From positions 1-36,845 of the forward strand of contig SVTO01000027.1 in the NCBI GenBank assembly GCA_015063745.1: DNA of 36,845 bases, written 5' to 3'. Below, one piece after another: positions 1-9,155 of this stretch (position 1 is the first letter of the stretch; the number at the start of each line of letters is the position of its first letter). A program made the position numbers and the translations under genes. The notes under the pieces are model-generated. The model did not search any database, had not been told where the DNA came from, and was given only the letters and a program-made list of their open reading frames with translations. Source of the stretch: Oscillospiraceae bacterium. GTDB lineage: Bacteria > Bacillota > Clostridia > Oscillospirales > CAG-272.

Positions 1-296
1 AAGCTTTTACATTGTATGATACTTGGTTACAAATACCCGAAGGCAAGAAAATGGAAACAGGTTCTCCGACACTGTTTGAAAACGCAAAGATCTCCAAAAT
101 AGAAAAGAATTGCGTTGTTAATATCTTCTTTGAAGATGGTACAAGTGTTTGGGCACCATACTTGTGGTTGTTTTGGCAAATCAAAGGCGATATATTTAAT
201 GCGATGACAAAGTGGCCTTGGTTTGATAATGTGCGCGAGGATGAACGTTATGCAAAGCTCCTTGCAAAAGCAAAAGAAATGGCTGAAGTGAAATGA
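1..296 (+). CDS. Unidentified protein, 5'-truncated by the window edge
   Basis: The reading frame is open to the left edge (codons in phase from base 3) and ends with TGA at 294-296. A TTG at 12 could serve as a start, but no ribosome site is visible, so I treat the gene as truncated. About 97 codons are visible. The product looks soluble, with a central beta-rich stretch containing FEDGTSVWAPYLWLFWQ, a tryptophan-rich segment, and a lysine-rich C-terminal helix. I do not recognise the family. Base composition differs from its neighbours: I count 22/60 G+C at 61-120 and 26/60 at 181-240, against 41/60 at 1141-1200 in ligA. A strong terminator follows 16 bases after the stop. That this marks a junction with acquired DNA is inference. 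Confidence 0.55.
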   Translation, partial: AFTLYDTWLQIPEGKKMETGSPTLFENAKISKIEKNCVVNIFFEDGTSVWAPYLWLFWQIKGDIFNAMTKWPWFDNVREDERYAKLLAKAKEMAEVK

Positions 297-312
297 ATTG
301 TAATCTTCTTAT

Positions 313-340
313 AGCCCCGCCTCGTGCGGGGCTTTTCTTT
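313..340 (+). terminator. Rho-independent terminator
   Basis: An eight-base perfect stem, AGCCCCGC (313-320) with GCGGGGCT (326-333), loop CTCGT, is followed by TTTTCTTT. It ends the unidentified left-edge gene and insulates ligA. Confidence 0.9.
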
Positions 341-372
341 GTTTTCCGCATATCAAAAAATTTTACCGCTAA

Positions 373-2598
<2,226 letters not shown>

Positions 2599-2611
2599 AG
2601 AGGTGAAAGAT

Positions 2612-3559
2612 TTGTTGTGGATCATTCCCGCAGTGGTGGGCGTGTTGCTCTTGCTGCTGCTTTTTGCCAGTATCTATATGTACCGCTTCGCCATCGTGCG
2701 GAAAAAGGATGCAGTGGATTACTGGGAACACCCGGAAATGCTGAAGCGCTTTGACAATATCCCGGACGATCACCAGCTGGAGATCGAAAAGGATAGAGTG
2801 TTCATGCGCGAGTGCTCCGAAAAGCTGTATATGACCTCCCGCGACGGACTGAAGCTGTGCGGACGTCTGATCGAACAGTCTTCCCCCAGGGGGATTGTGC
2901 TGATGTGTCACGGCTACCGGTCCCATCCCATGATCGACTTCGCCGGTGCGGTTTCCTGGATGTGCGATCAGGGCATGAATATCTTCATCATGGACCATCG
3001 TGCTTCTGCCGGCAGCGAAGGGAAACACATCACCTTTGGTGCCAGAGAAGCTGAGGATCTGGCGGACTGGTGCCGGGTACTGGAAAAACGGTTCCCCGAT
3101 CTGCCCATCGTATTCGACGGTGTTTCCATGGGCGGATTCACGGTGCTTCTGGCCTCCGGAATGGATCTGCCGGACAATGTAAAAGCCATCATCGCCGACT
3201 GCGGGTATACCTCTCCCGGGGATATCTGCAAGAAGGTGCTGAAGCAATGGTTCAACCTGCCGCCGTTCCCCATTTACTATACCGCCATGCTGGTGGTAAA
3301 GCTGAAAACGGGACTGTGGCTGCCCGGATATGACGCACGGAAGGCGCTGGAGAAAAACCGGCTGCCCGTTCTGTTTGCCCACGGTACGGCGGATGATTTT
3401 GTGCCCTACGAAATGAGTGTGGAAAACCGTGCTCATTGCCTGCACTGCGAATCCGAATTGATTTCCGCTGAAGGGGCACCCCACGGCTACAGCTTTATCG
3501 TGGCCAAAGCGGAATACAAAGAAGCCATCCTGCGCCTGTTTGAAAAGGCGGGGATCTGA
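2612..3559 (+). CDS. Membrane-anchored alpha/beta-hydrolase (S9/BAAT-like)
   Basis: Predicted serine hydrolase of 315 residues; the substrate is unknown. A hydrophobic N-terminal segment (about residues 2-22, with a run of leucines) should anchor it in the membrane. The catalytic triad is visible: Ser172 in the elbow GVSMGG, Asp261 in HGTADDFVP, and His291 in PHGYSF. HGYRSH near residue 100 fits the oxyanion-hole HG motif. I chose the TTG at 2612 because AGAGGTG (2599-2605) sits six bases before it; the upstream TTG at 2585 lies inside ligA without a ribosome site. The tight spacing with ligA suggests cotranscription. Similar proteins are commonly annotated only as alpha/beta hydrolases, so no specific reaction is assigned. 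Confidence 0.85.
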   Translation: MLWIIPAVVGVLLLLLLFASIYMYRFAIVRKKDAVDYWEHPEMLKRFDNIPDDHQLEIEKDRVFMRECSEKLYMTSRDGLKLCGRLIEQSSPRGIVLMCHGYRSHPMIDFAGAVSWMCDQGMNIFIMDHRASAGSEGKHITFGAREAEDLADWCRVLEKRFPDLPIVFDGVSMGGFTVLLASGMDLPDNVKAIIADCGYTSPGDICKKVLKQWFNLPPFPIYYTAMLVVKLKTGLWLPGYDARKALEKNRLPVLFAHGTADDFVPYEMSVENRAHCLHCESELISAEGAPHGYSFIVAKAEYKEAILRLFEKAGI

Positions 3560-3591
3560 ATCATACATATTCCCAAAAGAAAGGAAATACC

Positions 3592-5772
3592 ATGCCCATT
3601 ACATTTATTGAGGATAAAAGAATTTTCAAGCTGGACACCTGTTCCACTTCCTATATTTTCTGCGTGGAAGACGGCAACTTCCTCGTCAGCCTGTACTACG
3701 GCAGGAAGCTGCCGGATACCAATTTCGCAGGCTATATTTTCAGAGACTATTTCGTATCCTTCAACCCCAATTCCCAGGATGTGAAGGACCGCTATTTCTC
3801 CCCCGACCTGGCACCGCTGGAGTATTCCGGATTCGGTGCGGGGGATTTCCGCAAAAGTGCTGTGGCGATCCGCAATAAGGACGGCAATACCGCTACGGAT
3901 TTCCGGTATGTTTCCCATGAGATCCGCCCCGGTAAGCCGAAGCTGCAGGGCCTTCCCGCTACCTACGCGGCAGACGACGAGGCCACAACCCTGTACGTGA
4001 CCACGGAAGACAGAACCACCGGCGCAAAGGCGGTTTTGCAGTATACGGTGTTCGAAAACCTGCCGGTCATGACCCGCAGCGTGCTTCTGGAAAATGCATC
4101 CGACGCGGCGATGGATGTGGAAAGGGTATACAGCGCATCCGTGTCTCTGCCGGATATGGATTACGATTTCCTCCATCTTTACGGCAATTGGGCATCGGAA
4201 CGGCATTTGGAAAGAACACCCCTGGCACACGGTCATCAGAGCATTTCCAGCGCCAGAGGCTCCTCCAGCCATCACCACAATCCCTTTGCGGCTCTGGTGC
4301 GCCACGGTGCGGATGAGGATCATGGGGACGTATACGGCTTCAATCTGGTGTACAGCTCCAACTTTGACATTACCGCAGACTGCGATTTTTATGAATGTAC
4401 CCGTATCAACATGGGTATCAATCCCGACGGGTTCACATGGCACCTGAATCCCGGCGAAACCTTCCAGGCACCGGAAGCGGTGATGGTCTACACCGACGAA
4501 GGTACCGGTGAAATGTCCCGTATTTTCCACCGCCTGTACAGAGAGCATCTGGTACGCGGCAAGTGGAAGAGCATCAAGCGTCCTTTGCTGATCAACAGCT
4601 GGGAAGCGGCGGAAATGGACTTCGATACGGAAAAACTGGTGCGTTTTGCGGCACAGGCCAAGGAGCTGGGCTTTGAAATGCTGGTTATGGACGACGGCTG
4701 GTTTGGCGACCGCAATAAGGAAGACCGTTCCCTCGGTGACTGGTATGTGAACGAAAAGAAGCTGGTGGGCGGTATCGGTGAGCTGATCCGTCGGGTGAAG
4801 GAACTGGGCATGAAATTCGGTATGTGGTACGAGCCGGAGATGATCTCTCCCAACAGCGACCTGTTCCGCGCCCATCCCGACTGGTGCCTCCACGTACCCA
4901 ACCGTACCAACTGCATCGCCCGCACCCAGTATGTCATCGACATGACCAGACAGGACGTACGCGACAATATCTTCAGCCAGATCTGTTCCGTGCTGGACAA
5001 TTACGATGTGGACTACATCAAGTGGGATTTCAACCGCAATCTGACCGAAGCCGGCAGCGCGCTTCTGGATGCGGAAAACGGCAAGGAAATATTCCACCGC
5101 TTTGTACTGGGCACTTATGAGCTGATGGATCGCCTGCTGACCCGATTCCCGGATCTGCTGCTGGAAAACTGCTCCGGCGGCGGCGGACGCTTCGATCCCG
5201 GCACACTGTATTTCTCTCCCCAGATCTGGACCTCCGACAATACCGATGCCCTCCAGCGTCTGCCGATCCAGTTCGGTACTTCTTACTGCTACCCCGCCTC
5301 TGCCATGGGCGCTCACGTATCCCTGCCCCACAGCATGGATGAACTGGTCACAAAGGGCAATGTAGCGCTCTGGGGTACCTTCGGCTACGAACTGGATCCC
5401 GGAAAGCTTTGCGAGGAATACAGAGAAGTGGTGAAAAAGCAGGTGGAAGAATACCATCTGACCTATGACCTGATCCACTTCGGCGATCTGTACCGCATTA
5501 TCTCTCCCTTCGACAATCCTTACCACTGCGCATGGGCCTTTGCGGCACCGGATAAGTCTGCGCTGTACTTCACCCATGTGTGTATGCGGTATTATCCCGT
5601 TATGAAGCGTATCATCCGCCTGAAGGGGCTGGATGAAAACAAGATGTACCGCTGCCGTGAGACCGGGGAAGTGTACTCCGGCGCATTGCTTATGCACGCG
5701 GGCATCAACGTATCCAAATTCCCCAGAGGTGCGGGACAGAGTTTCAGTCTGTACTTCACCGAAGTAAAATAA
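3592..5772 (+). CDS. GH36 alpha-galactosidase
   Basis: Hydrolyses terminal alpha-1,6-linked galactose from raffinose-family oligosaccharides or galactomannan fragments. The 726-residue length and motifs match clan GH-D family 36. MDDGWFGDR is the substrate-binding loop. KWDFNR places the nucleophile at Asp479 and WTSDNTDA the acid/base at Asp549; family work on the Geobacillus enzyme places these at 478 and 548. ENCSGGGGRFD is the conserved glycine-rich loop. There is no signal peptide, so it should act in the cytoplasm on imported oligosaccharides. The start is the ATG at 3592, preceded by AAAGGAAA. No oligosaccharide transporter or galactokinase is adjacent; it sits between housekeeping genes, 32 bases after the hydrolase and 30 before murJ. 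Confidence 0.95.
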   Translation: MPITFIEDKRIFKLDTCSTSYIFCVEDGNFLVSLYYGRKLPDTNFAGYIFRDYFVSFNPNSQDVKDRYFSPDLAPLEYSGFGAGDFRKSAVAIRNKDGNTATDFRYVSHEIRPGKPKLQGLPATYAADDEATTLYVTTEDRTTGAKAVLQYTVFENLPVMTRSVLLENASDAAMDVERVYSASVSLPDMDYDFLHLYGNWASERHLERTPLAHGHQSISSARGSSSHHHNPFAALVRHGADEDHGDVYGFNLVYSSNFDITADCDFYECTRINMGINPDGFTWHLNPGETFQAPEAVMVYTDEGTGEMSRIFHRLYREHLVRGKWKSIKRPLLINSWEAAEMDFDTEKLVRFAAQAKELGFEMLVMDDGWFGDRNKEDRSLGDWYVNEKKLVGGIGELIRRVKELGMKFGMWYEPEMISPNSDLFRAHPDWCLHVPNRTNCIARTQYVIDMTRQDVRDNIFSQICSVLDNYDVDYIKWDFNRNLTEAGSALLDAENGKEIFHRFVLGTYELMDRLLTRFPDLLLENCSGGGGRFDPGTLYFSPQIWTSDNTDALQRLPIQFGTSYCYPASAMGAHVSLPHSMDELVTKGNVALWGTFGYELDPGKLCEEYREVVKKQVEEYHLTYDLIHFGDLYRIISPFDNPYHCAWAFAAPDKSALYFTHVCMRYYPVMKRIIRLKGLDENKMYRCRETGEVYSGALLMHAGINVSKFPRGAGQSFSLYFTEVK

Positions 5773-5802
5773 ACATTTCCATCCGTAAAGGGGGCGTATA
5801 CC

Positions 5803-7344
5803 GTGGACAATAAACAACCGAATACAAAACGCTCCTTTGCGGGTACGGCGGTGCTGATGGGCGTCATCATACTGGCGGCCAAGCTGCTGGGGTTGGTGCG
5901 GGACGTGCTGGTGGCCGGGCATTACGGTACTTCCATGGAAGCCGTGGCCTACGAGACCGCCTCCAAACTGCCGGTGACCATATTCGATCTGGTGATCGGC
6001 GGGGTGGTAACATCTGCGTTTATTCCCGTGTTCAACAGCCTGATGGTGAAAAAAGGAAAGGAAGAGGCCATGTCCTTTGCCAGATCCTATGTGAACTTTG
6101 TTCTCTGCATCACCATAATCCTGTCCCTCCTCGGTATTCTGTTCGCGTCCCCTCTGGTAACCTTTATGGCGCCGGAGCTGGACAGCGGAACCCATGCCCT
6201 CGCCGTACAGCTGACACGGATCCTCTTTCCCATGATCATTTTCACGGGACTAGCCTTCTGCTTTGTGGGCTATCTGCAGTCCATGGGGGAATACAATATT
6301 CCTGCTCTGATATCCCTTGTGTCCAACGGGATTATGGTGGCGTACCTGCTGCTTCTGGATACCCGCTGCGGCATTGTGGGACTGGCGATTGCCATGCTGC
6401 TGGGATGGATGGCACAGGCAGCGGTACAGATTCCGTCGGTAATGCGTCTGGGATTTACATGGAGCATCCGTGCCCCCCTGAAAACCGAAGCCATCGGACG
6501 TGCGGCGAGAAATACGCTGCCCATTCTGATCGGTACATGGACGGGACCGGTGTGCAACCTGATCAACACCCGTCTGGCATCCGGCATCGAGGACGGACGG
6601 GGGATCACGGTGCTGGGATACGCCAACCGGCTGTATACCATTCTGGTGGGACTGTTCTCCTTCGTGGCGACCAATCTGCTGTTCCCCTATTTTTCCCGTG
6701 CCGCGGCATCCGGAGACGATGAGGAAACGGACAGGCTCATGCGTATGTCGGTGAAAACGCTGGCCTATATCATTGCCCCCATCACGGTGGGTATCATACT
6801 GCTGGCCGAGCCCTTTGTATCTGTGATCTACGAAAACGGCAGCTTTACCCCGACGGATACCCTGATGACCGGGGAAGCCTTGCGGTGCTATGCCGTGGGG
6901 ATGATCTTCCTGGCCGTCAACGAAGTGCTTGTAAAAGCCTTCTTCGCGGCGGAAAAGACAAAGCTGCCCATGATCTCCTCCCTGTGTGCCATGGCGGTGA
7001 ATGTGGCCGTGGTGGCATTGTTCGGCGAATATCTGGGAATCGGCGGTATCGCGCTGGTTTCCGCAGGGGCAACGGCCTTGAATGTGTTCATCAACTGGTG
7101 CTTCTCCGCAGGATTCCGACTGATGCGGTTCCGTGGGGCGGATGTGCTGGATATTGCCAAAACCCTGTTTTCCGCATTTGTCATGATCCCGGCGGTACTT
7201 TTTGCCTCCGCATACACGGAAACCCCGATTCTGCAGCTGGTGTTCGGCGCAGGTGCGGGTATGCTGGTGTATTTCCCGCTGACCCTTGTTCTGCGCTGTG
7301 ATGTGTGCAGGGCGATCTTACAGAAAAAGAAAGGATCGGAGTGA
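5803..7344 (+). CDS. murJ: Lipid II flippase MurJ (MviN family)
   Basis: Polytopic membrane protein of 513 residues with about 14 hydrophobic segments, belonging to the MOP exporter superfamily. It is expected to move lipid II across the membrane for peptidoglycan assembly. Diagnostic stretches are AAKLLGLVRDVLVAGHYG near the N-terminus, with the conserved TM1 arginine, TSAFIPVFNSL, and GLAFCFVGYLQSMGEYNIPA. The start is the GTG at 5803 behind AAAGGGGG at 5787-5794. The next gene begins four bases after its stop, so the two are almost certainly cotranscribed. A flippase for another polyprenyl-linked glycan is possible given the glycosyltransferase next door, but the MurJ assignment is the simpler one. 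Confidence 0.92.
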   Translation: MDNKQPNTKRSFAGTAVLMGVIILAAKLLGLVRDVLVAGHYGTSMEAVAYETASKLPVTIFDLVIGGVVTSAFIPVFNSLMVKKGKEEAMSFARSYVNFVLCITIILSLLGILFASPLVTFMAPELDSGTHALAVQLTRILFPMIIFTGLAFCFVGYLQSMGEYNIPALISLVSNGIMVAYLLLLDTRCGIVGLAIAMLLGWMAQAAVQIPSVMRLGFTWSIRAPLKTEAIGRAARNTLPILIGTWTGPVCNLINTRLASGIEDGRGITVLGYANRLYTILVGLFSFVATNLLFPYFSRAAASGDDEETDRLMRMSVKTLAYIIAPITVGIILLAEPFVSVIYENGSFTPTDTLMTGEALRCYAVGMIFLAVNEVLVKAFFAAEKTKLPMISSLCAMAVNVAVVALFGEYLGIGGIALVSAGATALNVFINWCFSAGFRLMRFRGADVLDIAKTLFSAFVMIPAVLFASAYTETPILQLVFGAGAGMLVYFPLTLVLRCDVCRAILQKKKGSE

Positions 7345-7348
7345 AGCT

Positions 7349-8449
7349 ATGAAAATCATGCATATACTGACCGACAGCAACATCGGCGGCGCAGGTCGTC
7401 TGCTGATCAATTACCTGCACAATTTCGATAAAACCAAATTCGACATCGCCGTGGTGCTCCCCGAAAATGCGGCGCTCAAGCCTCTGGTGGAAGCGGAAGG
7501 CTTTCCGGTGCTGGAAATGCACAACGGGCGGGACAAAAGCTTTGATATGGCGGCGGTGAAGGAACTGAAAAAACTGATTCGGGAATGGAAACCGGATGTT
7601 GTCCACACCCATTCTTCCTTCTCCGGCAAGCTGGCGGCATGGCTGTGCAGAGTACCCCGTCGGTTCTACACCCGCCATTGCGCCTTTGAACCGCCGAAAA
7701 AACTGACCACCTTCCCCGGCAAGCAGATCAACGGCTGGATCAATATGACCCTTGCCACCGACATCGTTGCCGTAGCCGAAGCCGCCAAGGCCAACCTGAC
7801 CGATACCGGCATAAAGGCGGACCGGGTTACTGTGATCATCAACGGCGTGGAACCCATGCGGGAGACCGATGCGGCGGAAAAAGCGGCTCTGCGGCAGTCA
7901 TTGCAGATCGGTGAAAATACCTTTGTCTGCGGCATTTCCGCACGGCTGGAAGAATACAAAGGTCACAGATACCTGCTGGAAAGTGCAAAGCAGGTGTGTG
8001 ATGTCCATCCCGATACCGTATTTCTGCTGATGGGTGAAGGAACCTGCAGAGAAGCGCTGGAAGCACAGGCTGCCTCTCTGGGTATCACCGATAAGGTACG
8101 CTTCACGGGATTTTTGGACGATGTGGCACCCTATTACGGCATTATGGACGTAAACCTGAACTGTTCCATCGGTACGGAAACCTCCTCTCTGGCCCTGTCC
8201 GAAGGCATGAGTCTGGGTATTCCCGCTGTGGCAACCACATTCGGCGGCAATCCCTATATGGTGACCGACGGCTGGAACGGTTTTCTGGTACCCGAAAGAG
8301 ATCCCGGTGCTATGGCAGAGAAGATTCTGGATATGATCCGCGATCCTGCCCTGCATAAAAAGCTGTCCGACGGTGCAAGAGAAGCGTATCGCACCAAATT
8401 CACCGCCGCCGCCATGACAAGACAGCTGGAAGCATTGTATCTCGGCTGA
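7349..8449 (+). CDS. GT4-family glycosyltransferase
   Basis: Retaining glycosyltransferase of the GT-B fold, 366 residues, donor and acceptor unknown. The N-terminal Rossmann half begins KIMHILTDSNIGGAGR, the glycine-rich acceptor-side loop typical of GT4, followed by DVVHTHSSFSGK. The C-terminal half carries the EX7E nucleotide-sugar motif exactly, with Glu277 and Glu285 in the stretch ETSSLALSEG, then SLGIPAVATTFGGNPY. The ATG at 7349 follows GGATCGGAG. It starts four bases after murJ. The pairing suggests assembly of a surface glycan or wall polymer (inference). No signal peptide or membrane anchor is seen. Confidence 0.93.
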   Translation: MKIMHILTDSNIGGAGRLLINYLHNFDKTKFDIAVVLPENAALKPLVEAEGFPVLEMHNGRDKSFDMAAVKELKKLIREWKPDVVHTHSSFSGKLAAWLCRVPRRFYTRHCAFEPPKKLTTFPGKQINGWINMTLATDIVAVAEAAKANLTDTGIKADRVTVIINGVEPMRETDAAEKAALRQSLQIGENTFVCGISARLEEYKGHRYLLESAKQVCDVHPDTVFLLMGEGTCREALEAQAASLGITDKVRFTGFLDDVAPYYGIMDVNLNCSIGTETSSLALSEGMSLGIPAVATTFGGNPYMVTDGWNGFLVPERDPGAMAEKILDMIRDPALHKKLSDGAREAYRTKFTAAAMTRQLEALYLG

Positions 8450-8492
8450 TCTGCCCCCATAAAAGAGGCTTTATTTTTGTACAAAATACCCT

Positions 8493-8521
8493 TTGCGGAA
8501 AAATGAAATTTGTGGTATACT
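8493..8521 (+). promoter_or_regulatory. Sigma-A promoter for the CarD-like gene
   Basis: TTGCGG (8493-8498), 17-base spacer, TATACT (8516-8521). The predicted transcript would start near 8528, just before a short GTCC/GGAC hairpin at 8531-8541. A weak hairpin with a T-run at about 8459-8478 may end the preceding operon, but I do not call it separately. Confidence 0.75.
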
Positions 8522-8569
8522 ATATATAGTGTCCTTCGGACGGAATACACCAAAACATGGAGGTAAATC

Positions 8570-9070
8570 ATGTTTCATACCGAAGAAACAGTAGTATACG
8601 GCGCAAACGGAATCTGTACGATCGGAGAGATCACAGAGCAGTCCTTCTGCGGGGAGACCAGACAGTATTATGTTCTGCATCCGGTATATGATAAAGGAGC
8701 AACCATATTTGTCCCTGTGGATAACCGGGAACTGACGGCAAAAATGCATCGGATACTGACAAAGGATGAAGTCCACGCCCTGATCGGCGGTTTGCCTGAG
8801 GAGGCGGACGAATGGATCGAAAACGACGGCGACCGCAAACGCGCATTTCAGGAAATTCTGGAAAGCGGCGACCGGAAAAAGCTGATGGGAATGATCCGTG
8901 TCCTGTATCTCCGGGGCGAACAGCAGAAAAAACGGGGCAAAAAGCTCCATATCGCGGATGAAAGAGCCTTCCGTGAAGCGGAAAAGATCCTCCACGAAGA
9001 ATTCGCCCACGTGCTGGAGATTCCCACGGATCAGGTAGTACCGTATATCGCATCCCGGCTGGAAGCATAA
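8570..9070 (+). CDS. CarD-like transcription regulator
   Basis: A 166-residue protein with the CarD/TRCF RNA-polymerase-interacting domain at the N-terminus: VVYGANGICTIGEI followed by YYVLHPVYDKGATIFVPVDN is the Tudor-like beta barrel that contacts the RNAP beta subunit. The C-terminal half (about 75-166) is helical and charged, as in the DNA-binding half of CarD, with RKRAFQEILESGDRKKLM and REAEKILHEEFAHVLEI. By family knowledge it modulates open-complex formation at promoters. The start ATG at 8570 is preceded by GGAGG (8559-8563). It is monocistronic, with its own promoter and terminator. Its targets cannot be told from sequence. Confidence 0.9.
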   Translation: MFHTEETVVYGANGICTIGEITEQSFCGETRQYYVLHPVYDKGATIFVPVDNRELTAKMHRILTKDEVHALIGGLPEEADEWIENDGDRKRAFQEILESGDRKKLMGMIRVLYLRGEQQKKRGKKLHIADERAFREAEKILHEEFAHVLEIPTDQVVPYIASRLEA

Positions 9071-9080
9071 ACAAAGGAAA

Positions 9081-9125
9081 AACCGGTTCGGAATCCAACA
9101 TTTCGGGTTCCAAACCGGTTCTTTT
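9081..9125. terminator. Bidirectional terminator between convergent genes
   Basis: Sixteen-base arms 9081-9096 and 9105-9120 (AACCGGTT at both outer ends) form a stem with one mismatch and one G-T pair. A T-run follows on the plus strand (CTTTTT) and an equivalent run on the minus strand (GGTTTTTCC), so it can stop both the CarD-like gene and the M16C peptidase gene. Confidence 0.88.
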
Positions 9126-9155
9126 TCATTTCAGAGAGCGTTTTGCTGACAGCGT

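Noticed and set aside
3487-6195. A minus-strand open frame of about 900 codons opposite the hydrolase, alpha-galactosidase and murJ genes
   Set aside because: The translation has no recognisable domain and is rich in His, Gln and Gly, as expected for the antisense of high-GC coding DNA; the plus-strand genes have clear motifs and ribosome sites.
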